Assembly (NCBI GenBank): GCA_021816465.1
Contig: JAKAYF010000009.1
Coordinates: 1-42,935 of the forward strand
DNA length: 42,935 nucleotides
Direction of reading: 5' to 3'
DNA from: Nitrospirota bacterium
GTDB lineage: Bacteria; Nitrospirota; Leptospirillia; Leptospirillales; Leptospirillaceae
Shown piece by piece: positions 28,553-37,241 of this stretch (position 1 is its first letter; every line of letters starts with the position of its first letter). Made by a program: the position numbers and the translations under genes. The notes under the pieces were generated by a model that did not search any database, was not told where the DNA came from, and saw nothing but the letters and a program-made list of their open reading frames with translations.

Positions 28553-28584
28553 GATACAAAGTATCATTGGTATAAAGTATCACC
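28553..28584 (+). repeat. tandem GATACAAAGTATCA / GGTATAAAGTATCA repeats (possible operator; second copy contains an extended -10 TGGTATAAA)
   Basis: 12/14 identical 14-mers starting at 28553 and 28569 (16-bp period); first copy is a 13-bp palindrome GATAC-AAA-GTATC. Confidence 0.45.
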
Positions 28585-28653
28585 TTTATGACTTCAGAAA
28601 GATGATTGGCCGATATTCTTATGGTGTGTCATGTTTTAAATCAAGGGGGGGTA

Positions 28654-29244
28654 ATGTTTTTTAAAAGTAAATTGATTGGGTGTTTTAATCGGACTGCTTC
28701 TTTTTTATTGGTGTTTTTGACCGTTTCGCTCATGCTTGGTTGCTCTACGGCCCCGTATTCTTCAAGGCAGGAATTGTATGGAGCTTTTTCAAAGGATGAA
28801 AAGGCCGGCAATCTTCAGAAGGCAAGGATCGATCTCTGCGCGATCCTGAAAATCAGTCCCCAGGATTCGATTGCATGGAATGACCTCGCATATCTGGACT
28901 TTCTCTCTCATCATTACAGGAAGGCTCAGGGAGATCTTTCCCAAGGGCTTGCAGTCAACCCATCCGACCATTTTCTTCTCCTGAACTCAGCGAGACTTTT
29001 TTTGGCCGAAGGGGAAAATGAACGGGCCAGGGTTACTCTCCTCTCGATGATCTCAGCACATCCATGGCCAAAAGGTTTTCGGATGATCCTCGCTATCGCG
29101 GATCTCCGGACGGGACATCGCGACTCTGCAAAACTCCTGTTTTCCGAAATATTGTCGGAGAGGCCATATGACAGGCTTGCGGCGATCTACCTTTCTCGCC
29201 TTTCGACGTCAGGCAGCTCTTTGAAGAGCGTTCGAAATGGCTAA
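28654..29244 (+). CDS. TPR-repeat lipoprotein
   Basis: ATG 28654 behind a G-rich SD (ORF track starts at TTG 28606); SLMLGCSTAP lipobox-like; TPR-like DSIAWNDLAYLDFLSHHYRKAQGDLSQGLAVNPSD. Confidence 0.7.
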   Translation: MFFKSKLIGCFNRTASFLLVFLTVSLMLGCSTAPYSSRQELYGAFSKDEKAGNLQKARIDLCAILKISPQDSIAWNDLAYLDFLSHHYRKAQGDLSQGLAVNPSDHFLLLNSARLFLAEGENERARVTLLSMISAHPWPKGFRMILAIADLRTGHRDSAKLLFSEILSERPYDRLAAIYLSRLSTSGSSLKSVRNG

Positions 29245-30325
29245 ACATTTTGGGTGGCGTTTCAGGAGCGTTGCTCTTTTGTCCGGTGTCTTTTTGCTGC
29301 AAATGCTGATGCCCGGACCCGGGATGGCGGAGGATCCTCCTTTGGGTCTGACTCCTCCATCAGCCTATGAGGAAGATCGTAACAAGGACCTTATTCCGGA
29401 CCTTGAGCCGCTTGAACCTGCTTATTTGCCATGGGGTCCGAACACTAGTGGCCCAAACTTTACAGGGACGGCGGAAGTGGAGCCGGTAGGGTCTTTTTTT
29501 ATTGAACCATACTGGTTCGATTATATTCAGCCAGGATTGGGTTTTTCATCCCTTTCGATGCCGGAGAGAATTTCGATCGGTTTGATGGAGAACTGGGAGT
29601 TCGATATGTCTATTCCTTTTGTCTCAAATCATGGAAGCGCTCCAACAACGCCTGTCGGACAATCAATCAACAGTTTCGGAATGGGGGACACTCTCCTGTG
29701 GGTAAAGAGGCAGCTGACATCGGACGCTGATGTCTATCACTTCCTGGCAAGACCAGCTATTACGATCGAAGGGCAGTTTACCCTGCCCACGGGGCACTTC
29801 CTGAATCTGAATCCCCAGCTTTATGGTGTGGACCAGACTGGTGACGGGACTTATAACGAAGGCTTGTATGTCATTGTCAGAAAACATTTCAAGCCGTTTA
29901 TGTTCTATCTCCAGGTTGGGGATATTATTGAAAATCCGACCGATGTCGGTCCCGGATTTACCTTTAATAATGGTCTGTCTGTTACCTCTTCCTCCCAGTC
30001 TGTTTTGAATGGGAACCTTCTCTATTATGCCGGAGCCCTGGAACATGTATTAAATGATAAGTGGGGGGCAGGTTATGTCCTTGAGTTTTTTGGGGAAAGT
30101 CAGTCGGGACAGAGCCTTTTCGGGGCGGCAAATGCTCCGGCATGGTCTTTTTTCTGGATAGACCCGGCGATAGAGTTTTCCTGGCCGAATGAAGGTGCTG
30201 TGACCGTAACCTGGGGGGCCGGGATTGCCCTTCCTGTTTACCAGTCCAATTATCCTCAGACGTTCACGCCACTCGGGACCGTCACAATCTATTATAACGG
30301 TCCCTTTGGGTACAGGGGAGAGTAA
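29237..30325 (+). CDS. putative outer-membrane beta-barrel/channel protein
   Basis: Signal peptide ending GPGMA; alternating aromatic/polar beta-rich sequence (FDMSIPFVSN, GMGDTLLWVKRQL, ITIEGQFTLPTG, YYAGALEHVLNDKWGAGYVLEFFGE), C-terminal TVTIYYNGPFGYRGE. Confidence 0.6.
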   Translation: MAKHFGWRFRSVALLSGVFLLQMLMPGPGMAEDPPLGLTPPSAYEEDRNKDLIPDLEPLEPAYLPWGPNTSGPNFTGTAEVEPVGSFFIEPYWFDYIQPGLGFSSLSMPERISIGLMENWEFDMSIPFVSNHGSAPTTPVGQSINSFGMGDTLLWVKRQLTSDADVYHFLARPAITIEGQFTLPTGHFLNLNPQLYGVDQTGDGTYNEGLYVIVRKHFKPFMFYLQVGDIIENPTDVGPGFTFNNGLSVTSSSQSVLNGNLLYYAGALEHVLNDKWGAGYVLEFFGESQSGQSLFGAANAPAWSFFWIDPAIEFSWPNEGAVTVTWGAGIALPVYQSNYPQTFTPLGTVTIYYNGPFGYRGE

Positions 30326-30331
30326 TTTCGA

Positions 30332-31459
30332 TCACTGAAATAGCTGGGCGTTTTTTACACTTTCCGAAAGCTGTTCGGTTATTGCGTCGTCCCAGTGGTT
30401 GGTGACGGAGATCCGGATACATTCTTCCCCATCCGCCACGGTGGGAGGGTGGATAACAGGAGCAAAAAGTCCCTTTTCCCTGAGTGAGCTTGCGATCAGC
30501 TCAAGTTTTTCAATAGGACCCCTGATCGGAATAATGGGTGAGGGTGAGGGAGGCAGGCCAATTGCATCCCTCACTTTTCTGACTCTTGTCCTGAGCTTGG
30601 AGACGAGATCCGGGTCCTGGTCGAGAAGAGAAAGTGCCGCAATATTTCCTGCAAGGATTCCGGGAGGAAGCGCTGTCGTATAGATAAAACTTCTTCCCAG
30701 GGAAATGGTCAGTTCCCGTATGAGCGGATGGCACACTGTATACCCGCCGAGCCCTCCTAAAGCCTTGGAGAATGTTCCGGTCAGTACAACACGTTGAGGA
30801 TTGAATGCCAGCGATGCATGCTCGAGCCCTCCCCGTCCTTCTAGCCCGAGGGTTCCTGTTCCATGGGCGTCATCGATCAACAATATTCCGTCGTGCTCAT
30901 CACAGAGATTAAGAAGGGCTGCAATCGGGCTTCGGTCTCCATCCATGCTGAAAAGTGATTCAGTGACGATGACGAAGGGCTCGCCCAAGGGCTTTTTCTC
31001 CAGCATTGACCGTAATGCCTCAGTATCGTTATGGGGGAAAATCTGGCAATTGGATCCCGATAGCCTGATTCCGTCAATGAGGGATGCATGAATATGACTG
31101 TCAGAATACACAAAGGGGTAGATGTTTGAGAGAGTCAACATCATGGAGATGTTTGCCTGATATCCTGTTGAGAAGACAAGGGCGGCGCTCCCGCCCTTGA
31201 AATCTGCGATTGCTTCTTCGAGGGAGGCATTCAGGGGATGGTTTCCTGACAAAAGACGGGAACCTGTCGATCCTGAGCCTTCAGCGGCGGTTGTTTTGAC
31301 AATGGCCTCTATGACTTCGGGGTGGCGGGAGAGACCCAGATAGTCGTTGGAAGAGAGTTGGCGCAACGAATATTGCGGAAGCCTTTTTCTTCGGCCGGCT
31401 GCATCAAGTTCAAAAAGTCTTGACTCTATCCTGGACTTGAATGTATCGGATGAGGGCAT
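30332..31459 (-). CDS. bioF: 8-amino-7-oxononanoate synthase
   Basis: LSSNDYLGLSRHPEV, GSTGSRLLSGNHPLNASLE, DDAHGTGTLGLEGRGGLEH, TGTFSKALGGLGGY. Confidence 0.93.
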   Translation of the reverse strand: MPSSDTFKSRIESRLFELDAAGRRKRLPQYSLRQLSSNDYLGLSRHPEVIEAIVKTTAAEGSGSTGSRLLSGNHPLNASLEEAIADFKGGSAALVFSTGYQANISMMLTLSNIYPFVYSDSHIHASLIDGIRLSGSNCQIFPHNDTEALRSMLEKKPLGEPFVIVTESLFSMDGDRSPIAALLNLCDEHDGILLIDDAHGTGTLGLEGRGGLEHASLAFNPQRVVLTGTFSKALGGLGGYTVCHPLIRELTISLGRSFIYTTALPPGILAGNIAALSLLDQDPDLVSKLRTRVRKVRDAIGLPPSPSPIIPIRGPIEKLELIASSLREKGLFAPVIHPPTVADGEECIRISVTNHWDDAITEQLSESVKNAQLFQ

Positions 31460-32373
31460 TTAAGCTCCTGTTCGCAAGTAAAAAGAAGGTCCGTGAGTTT
31501 TTGTGGAGGGTAAACAGGCGAAGCCTTGTCAAACAGAAAAGCTCTTCCCCTAAGCTCGGACAGCAGGTCAGCCAACTCTTCAGTGTCAGGAGAATGGTGT
31601 AACAGATAGATTCTTCCTCCTCCTGTCAATCCGGCTTTCTTGATATGGGGCAGACGGATGTAGCCAGTTTTTTTGTTGGCAATATATCCTGTCGTATAGG
31701 ATGGGTCGTCGGATACGCATATCTCAAGATGAACGAGAGGCTGGGCAATGACTTTAGATGCCAGCATCAGCGCTTCGGGAAATCGTCTGCCGGATATTCC
31801 GCTTGAGTTTGCAAACGTTAAAAGATCAAGTCTGGCTTCAGTCCGGATACCAATATGTGTGGTTCTGACTCCATGATCGGAGGTCGGAACGATTTCTCCT
31901 GAAGGAGCGAGAAGGGATGCCCCCCACATCGGAGAAGCCCAGGGCTTTTGAAAAGAGTCCATATAGTCGAGAATATTTTGAACCGATTTTTCGGGTTCGG
32001 AAGAAATCTCTTTGACGGAGAGGGCAAGAAACGATCTGATGAAAGATTTCGTCGTCTCTTCATTGTCTGACTCGAGCTGTCGCACAGGCAAAAGTTCCCA
32101 TTTCCTGATCTGTTCCGCTGCGATTCCGTCAACCTTGAGGGAGATTGAGATCTCTGCCCGATGATTGCGTGGTGGAGATTCGAATCCTCTTTTGAAAAGT
32201 CTGGCGACACCCTCCTCGATATCTTTTTCGGGAAGAATCTCTTCTCCTCCTGAGTAGTGCTTTCCATTGACAGATGTGCGCATCCTGACATTATAGAGGG
32301 CTTCAGCTGGCTCACCTTGATCCATGCCGGAAATTGGGGGTGTCGGACTCATCTTCTCAGGAGGCTGTATCAC
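31426..32373 (-). CDS. bioW: 6-carboxyhexanoate-CoA (pimeloyl-CoA) ligase
   Basis: ALYNVRMRTSVNGKHYSGGEEILPEKDIEEGVARLFKRGF, GISGRRFPEALMLASKVIAQPLVHLEICVSDDPSYTTGYIANKKTGYIRLPHIKKAGLTGGGRIYLL; between bioB and bioF. Confidence 0.88.
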   Translation of the reverse strand: MIQPPEKMSPTPPISGMDQGEPAEALYNVRMRTSVNGKHYSGGEEILPEKDIEEGVARLFKRGFESPPRNHRAEISISLKVDGIAAEQIRKWELLPVRQLESDNEETTKSFIRSFLALSVKEISSEPEKSVQNILDYMDSFQKPWASPMWGASLLAPSGEIVPTSDHGVRTTHIGIRTEARLDLLTFANSSGISGRRFPEALMLASKVIAQPLVHLEICVSDDPSYTTGYIANKKTGYIRLPHIKKAGLTGGGRIYLLHHSPDTEELADLLSELRGRAFLFDKASPVYPPQKLTDLLFTCEQELKCPHPIHSSPG

Positions 32374-33550
32374 AGGGCGTTTCCGTGTTCTTGAACGTCA
32401 TGAATGTGATGGATTCTTCGTTCACGGTTTTCTCTTCAGCCGGGTTGTCATGGATTGCTGCATGGACAGGCATTTCCCCTGTGAGAGGATCGTTGGAAAG
32501 GGTATATCCCAGATCATTGATCATCCGGATGTCTTCAAGAGGCGGTCTGCCCATGCGCGTCAGGTAGTTTCCGATCATGACTCCGTCAGCACCATGGCTG
32601 AATATTTCCGGGTGCCGGCCGCCAAGGGCCTGGACCCTGCCTCCGGTGATCCTGATCTCTTTTTGGGGGAGCATGTAGCGGGCGACAGCGATGGATCTGA
32701 GGGCTTCTTCCGCCCCGATTCCTGCTCCTTCGTCATACAGGGGGGTTCCCGGAATAGGGACAAGAAAATTCAGCGGAATGGAGTCGACGTTCAGTTCACG
32801 GAGTGTCTGAAGCATTGAAACCCGGTCACGTTCAGATTCTCCGAGGCCGAAAATCCCGCCTGAACAGACAGAAATGCCTCTCGCCTGAGCTTTTTTGATG
32901 GTTTCGATCCGGTCTTCCCACTGATGGGTTGTCACGATATTTCCAAAGTACTCCCTTGATGTCTCGATGTTATGGTGAAGCCTGTTCAGGCCGGCATCCT
33001 TAAGTTTGTCCAGAACATCTCCGGAAAGAATTCCAAGCGTTGCGCAAGACCAGACTTTGACTTCTTCACGGACGGTTTCAATGGATCTGCAGATGGACTC
33101 GACTTCAATCGGATCGGATAATCCACGGCCGGATGTTGCGACACAGAACCTTCTTGCGCCATTCTGGACTGCGAGACTGGCTGTCTGGAGGATTGTTTCT
33201 TTTGAAACCATTTCAAATTCAGGCGAAATGGTGGAGTGATGGGAAGACTGGGAGCAGAAATGGCAATCCTCCCCGCAGGCTCCGGACTTGGCGTTCATTA
33301 CGGTACACGGGTCGATGGCATTGCCTCTGAAAGCCTCTCTTATTCGTGATGCTCCCTCCATGATTATTTCCGAGTATCCTTGGGGAAGGGAGAATAGCCA
33401 TAATGCGTCATCCTCACTGATCCCTTCTCCTGATAAGGCAAGTTCGGTAAGGGACGCAAGGCGATCGACATCACTTTTAGGAATGTCTCTGGCGGAATCA
33501 GGCATGTGAGCCCTTTCATATGGTTTTAAATCGGATCTTGTTTGTTTCAT
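32357..33550 (-). CDS. bioB: biotin synthase
   Basis: MNAKSGACGEDCHFCSQSSHH radical-SAM CxxxCxxC, RLHHNIETSREYFGNIVTTHQWEDR, GGIFGLGES, PIPGTPL. ATG 33550 is a plausible start; ORF-track start is TTG 33595. Confidence 0.94.
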   Translation of the reverse strand: MKQTRSDLKPYERAHMPDSARDIPKSDVDRLASLTELALSGEGISEDDALWLFSLPQGYSEIIMEGASRIREAFRGNAIDPCTVMNAKSGACGEDCHFCSQSSHHSTISPEFEMVSKETILQTASLAVQNGARRFCVATSGRGLSDPIEVESICRSIETVREEVKVWSCATLGILSGDVLDKLKDAGLNRLHHNIETSREYFGNIVTTHQWEDRIETIKKAQARGISVCSGGIFGLGESERDRVSMLQTLRELNVDSIPLNFLVPIPGTPLYDEGAGIGAEEALRSIAVARYMLPQKEIRITGGRVQALGGRHPEIFSHGADGVMIGNYLTRMGRPPLEDIRMINDLGYTLSNDPLTGEMPVHAAIHDNPAEEKTVNEESITFMTFKNTETPCDTAS

Positions 33551-33621
33551 TTGTTGTGTGGCTCTTTCTGTCTCCGGAGTTCCCGGACAGAACAATCCGG
33601 CCGTGATGACAGGGAAGACCT

Positions 33622-33630
33622 ATTATAGCA
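33622..33630 (-). promoter_or_regulatory. extended -10 element (TGCTATAAT) for the bioBWF operon
   Basis: Minus strand reads CTCTGCTATAATAGG: consensus TATAAT with TGn extension, about 70-80 nt upstream of bioB ATG 33550. Confidence 0.45.
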
Positions 33631-33677
33631 GAGGTTTTGGTTTCTTCATCGGGAGAGCATTTTTAAGGATCAGGAGG

Positions 33678-33713
33678 CTCCGGTCAGCGCTCCTTCAGGA
33701 GTGGTGACCGGAG
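33678..33713. other. 36-nt stem-loop CTCCGGTCA-gcg-CTCC-TTCA-GGAG-tgg-TGACCGGAG
   Basis: Perfect 9-bp outer stem plus 4-bp inner stem separated by a 3x3 internal loop; between the reductase and bioB. Confidence 0.55.
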
Positions 33714-33791
33714 ATGAAAAGGATTTGAGGATGAAATTTTTTGATAACCCCGCCATCGAGGGAATGGGGCCGGACAGGCTACCCGTCTGAC

Positions 33792-34883
33792 TCAGTCCAG
33801 GACAGGGTAGTCCGTATAGCCTGCAACACCTCCGCCATAGAATGTTGCCGGGTCAAACGAATTGAGGGCAGCTCCTTTTTTGAATCTCTCCACCAGGTCA
33901 GGATTGGCTAAAAAGGGGCGTCCGAAGGCGACAAGGTCAGCCAGCCCGCTTTTTAAAATCTGGGTTCCTTTTTCGCGGGTATATTCTCCTGCAACAATCA
34001 GTGTTCCTGAATAAAGTGGCCGGAAAAATCTGGCAGAGAGGTCAGGTGTCGGATGTTCTCCCTCAGGGATCGCCGGTTCAATGAGGTGGACGTAGGCCAG
34101 ATCCATTTTTGAAAGTTTCTGGAGAACGTATCCAAAAGTTTTTTGGGGATTTGAGTCATGCATGTCGTTGAAGGTTCCCCCCGGAGAGAGCCGGACGCCG
34201 ACCCTCTGGCTGCCCCATACTTCTCCGACGGCTTCCATGACTTCGAAGAGAAGGCGGGCCCGGTTTTCAAGACTTCCCCCATAAAGGTCATTTCTGAGAT
34301 TGGTGCTGTCTTCCAGAAACTGGTCGAGGAGATATCCATTGGCCCCATGCACCTCGACTCCGTCAAATCCGGCATCCCGGGCATTTTGTGCTGCCGTTTT
34401 GTATTGCTGGACAATCTGGTGAATCTCGGAGATTTCGAGAGCACGTGGTGTGGGGATCTCCTTGGGGCCAGTCGGGGTATACGTTGTCATTCCCCTGGGA
34501 GCAATGGCAGATGGCGCAACAGGAAGATTCCCGCCGAGAAAATCCGGATGAGAGATTCTTCCGACGTGCCATAGCTGCAGGTAAATGAGCCCGCCTTTTT
34601 GATGAACGCGCTGGGTGACCGTTTTCCACCCTTCGATTTGTTCGGGAGAATGGATCCCCGGGGTTTGAACATAGCCCTGGCCACCTGGCGATATCTGGGA
34701 AGCTTCTGTGATGATTAGGCCGGCGGAAGCCCTTTGTTCATAGTAAGTTGCCATCAATGGAGTGGGAGTATTGCCTTCTCCTGCACGACTTCTGGTCATG
34801 GGAGCCATGACCATCCTGTTGCGAAGGGTTATGGGACCAAGCTGATAAGAAGAAAAAAGATCGACTGTATTTTGTTGACTCAT
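33792..34883 (-). CDS. nemA: Old Yellow Enzyme family alkene reductase (NemA-like)
   Basis: LRNRMVMAPMTRSRA, LQLWHVGRISHPD, AQNARDAGFDGVEVHGANGYLLDQFLEDSTNLRNDLYGGSLENRARLLFEV. Confidence 0.93.
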   Translation of the reverse strand: MSQQNTVDLFSSYQLGPITLRNRMVMAPMTRSRAGEGNTPTPLMATYYEQRASAGLIITEASQISPGGQGYVQTPGIHSPEQIEGWKTVTQRVHQKGGLIYLQLWHVGRISHPDFLGGNLPVAPSAIAPRGMTTYTPTGPKEIPTPRALEISEIHQIVQQYKTAAQNARDAGFDGVEVHGANGYLLDQFLEDSTNLRNDLYGGSLENRARLLFEVMEAVGEVWGSQRVGVRLSPGGTFNDMHDSNPQKTFGYVLQKLSKMDLAYVHLIEPAIPEGEHPTPDLSARFFRPLYSGTLIVAGEYTREKGTQILKSGLADLVAFGRPFLANPDLVERFKKGAALNSFDPATFYGGGVAGYTDYPVLD

Positions 34884-35080
34884 CAGGATAAACCTCCTTG
34901 TCGAACGAGTTGGAACAACCGGTCGGGACTGGTGTGATATTTTTTTGTCCGGAAATCGGAGCTGTCTATTCTTCCCGGGTGAAAAACGTTAGTGCCGGTT
35001 GCTCGAAATTCTGCGATCGGCCCATGTCTTCCAGGGTGATACAGGTCTGGGAGATGCTCCGGGAGTGAGAAAGCATTAAC

Positions 35081-35524
35081 TCAGGGAATTCCTTTTATCA
35101 AATCTGACAGCCGGATCTTCTCCAGAGTTTTGTTGAGCGAATCGGTGACAGATTCGAAGACAGGAGAGATCAGCCTGTACATATTGACGCTGACGGGACA
35201 ATCGGTATTGGGCGGATTCGTGTTGAACCCGAAAACAGTCCCTCCACCAACGGCTTCCAGTATGTCCAGAAGGGTAATTGATTCTGCTGGCCTGGCCAGA
35301 CAAACCCCACCTGACCGGCCTTGTCTGGAGATAATCAGACCAGCCTTTCTCAGATCCCCCAGAAGCCTCCTCACCACAACCGGGTTCGTGTTGACACTCA
35401 GGGCCAAAAGCTCTGAGCTGACGAGCTCTCCGTCGTTATGGGGATGATGGGAGGAGTGTCCGGGGATGTACCCGATTCCCACCATGATGTGGGTTGCGAC
35501 TGCGAATCGACTACTGTGCAACAT
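35081..35524 (-). CDS. Rrf2-family transcriptional regulator (YwnA-like, single conserved Cys NPPNTDCPV)
   Basis: SSRFAVATHIMVGIG, SVNTNPVVVRRLLGDLRKAGLIISRQGRSGGVCLARPAESITLLDILEAVGG. Confidence 0.9.
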   Translation of the reverse strand: MLHSSRFAVATHIMVGIGYIPGHSSHHPHNDGELVSSELLALSVNTNPVVVRRLLGDLRKAGLIISRQGRSGGVCLARPAESITLLDILEAVGGGTVFGFNTNPPNTDCPVSVNMYRLISPVFESVTDSLNKTLEKIRLSDLIKGIP

Positions 35525-35559
35525 ACTGTAACTTTAATTGTTACAGTATGCGAAGTCAA
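35522..35559 (-). promoter_or_regulatory. Rrf2 promoter/operator: 11-bp perfect inverted repeat overlapping -10 and start codon
   Basis: CATACTGTAAC (35522-35532)-TTTAATT-GTTACAGTATG (35540-35550); minus-strand TTGACT (35559-35554), 17-bp spacer, TAAAGT (35536-35531), then TACAGT-ATG. Confidence 0.7.
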
Positions 35560-35668
35560 CCGGTTCCGTTTGCGAGGTGGATAATGATTGTCAAAAGGGA
35601 TCGAAGAAGCAGAAAGCCTCCGGAGTGATCTTGTAAACTCCCTGCTTTTAGGCACATAGGGGGGGGTG

Positions 35669-37018
35669 TCAAATTGTTTCGTCATCAAAAGCCGGTTGAG
35701 GCTTTTGGCGATTCAGGGGGATCTTTCCATGGCGCAACAGAAAGCTTTCAAGAGAGATGGGGGAGCCGGCCAGTGTTTCAAGTCTTGTGGCGATAGAGTT
35801 CCTTGCCATGGTTTCGGTGTTTTCGAGAGAAACATTTTTCAGGCATAGCCATGCCTGTTCTTCTTTTTGATCCCAGAAAAATGGTTCGTCCATGCGGGTT
35901 TTTTCCGCAATGACCTTCAGTGTTGATGCGCTCGCCCGGACGGGGAGAAAGGTGATTTCGGGTGTTTCATGGCGTATTTTTTCAACGAGGACCTCCGCCT
36001 GTCTGATATCAAAGCCGGCCGGGGTCAGCCATTGTCTGGCATATCGGTATTTGGGCGACCAGGTGAAGGTCCTGACGCTTTCAAGAATCAGGATGGAGAG
36101 CCTGTGCAGGACTTTCCGGTAGTTCGCAAGACCGGTTCGCTGGAGGAATTCTGCATTGGCTGAGATGGATATGACCGGGAGGATCCTGGCGCACCTCAAC
36201 AGGTTGTGCAGCCAGAGATGTTCCAGATTCTTCCTGTTGCCTTCAAGTGCTGACCCCCAGATCCTTGGCATGACGGAAAAGTTTTGGGGTATGCCCGGGA
36301 GATTTTCGGTGGAGGCTCCAGGGGGAAGACCGATCGGTGTTCCCTGAGCAGTGCGGAAAAGGATCCCCGGTTCATAGCGTTGCCTGTATTCCGACTGGAA
36401 TGCTCCCAGGGCTATTGCACAGAGTGTTTCCTCATCGAGTCGCGTCAGCCAGTTGGTGACTTCGGTCTGGATCCTGGCGGTATCGCTCAGGAAATCAGGG
36501 TTTCCGACGGCGGAAGGGTCCGTTCCTTTCCCTTCCGGAATAAAGAGAAAATGGAGCCCGTTTTCAAACTTTCTGGCGGCGATGCCCATTCTGGGCGGAA
36601 GCGTCAGGTCCTTTCTTCGGACCTTGAAGACGATGCTGGCTTTCTTTTCAGAAAAAATGTGATTGCGGAACTCTTCAAATGTTCTTGTTTCCGTGGAGGG
36701 AAGAACTCCGGACAGCTCAGCAAAAAAAAGATCCTGGGCTTTCAGTGTCGGCAGGGCAGAAAGAAGGGGCGGAAGGTTGTCCGACTTGTAGATCAGGTCT
36801 CCTCCCCTGGAGAACCCCATATGCCAAGAGCCTTCCGGAATCCCGTCGGTCCGGTCTCCCAGGACATTGTCGACCTCAACGGGAGCATAGAGGACCGGAG
36901 CCTGGTTCATCAATGGGTGTTTTGACGCGATGATCCTCAAGGATGCTCCTGTGCTTTCTCTGGTTGAAGGCGCCCAATGCTCATAAGGATCATAAGTTTT
37001 GTCGATTGGCTGATGCAA
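35669..37018 (-). CDS. hypothetical protein, 449 aa
   Basis: Long uninterrupted ORF between Rrf2 regulator and glyQ; no motif recognised. Confidence 0.7.
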   Translation of the reverse strand: MHQPIDKTYDPYEHWAPSTRESTGASLRIIASKHPLMNQAPVLYAPVEVDNVLGDRTDGIPEGSWHMGFSRGGDLIYKSDNLPPLLSALPTLKAQDLFFAELSGVLPSTETRTFEEFRNHIFSEKKASIVFKVRRKDLTLPPRMGIAARKFENGLHFLFIPEGKGTDPSAVGNPDFLSDTARIQTEVTNWLTRLDEETLCAIALGAFQSEYRQRYEPGILFRTAQGTPIGLPPGASTENLPGIPQNFSVMPRIWGSALEGNRKNLEHLWLHNLLRCARILPVISISANAEFLQRTGLANYRKVLHRLSILILESVRTFTWSPKYRYARQWLTPAGFDIRQAEVLVEKIRHETPEITFLPVRASASTLKVIAEKTRMDEPFFWDQKEEQAWLCLKNVSLENTETMARNSIATRLETLAGSPISLESFLLRHGKIPLNRQKPQPAFDDETI

Positions 37019-37241
37019 CCCGACAGTCGTTTCCCTCTGGAAAGTCCCTGCCCATGCTCCGGAAAAAAAGTTTTTTACGCTCCCGTATCAGGGGAGGGTA
37101 TTCCCGGTAAAAGCCCGCCTGTCCGTTGTCTTTTGGCACCAAATAAAAGTATGATCGGGGCTTCATCGCATCGCTTCACCCGGTCTTTTAAGGCGATCTT
37201 CCGGGAGGGGTTTTCCCGAAAAGGGTTTTTGGAGGGAGTTT

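Noticed and set aside
32170-32185. GATTCGAATCCTC resembling a tRNA T-arm
   Set aside because: Inside the bioW coding frame with no cloverleaf around it; no tRNA gene supported anywhere in the window.
36284-36925. 213-aa plus-strand ORF
   Set aside because: Antisense to the 449-aa ORF at 35669-37018, which is longer and co-directional with its neighbours; composition looks like a shadow frame. Some uncertainty remains because neither frame has a known domain.
37019-37241. Possible T-box or FMN riboswitch before glyQ/ribDE operon
   Set aside because: No T-box sequence or RFN conserved core recognised; only a weak CGGGA/TCCCG hairpin near 37199.
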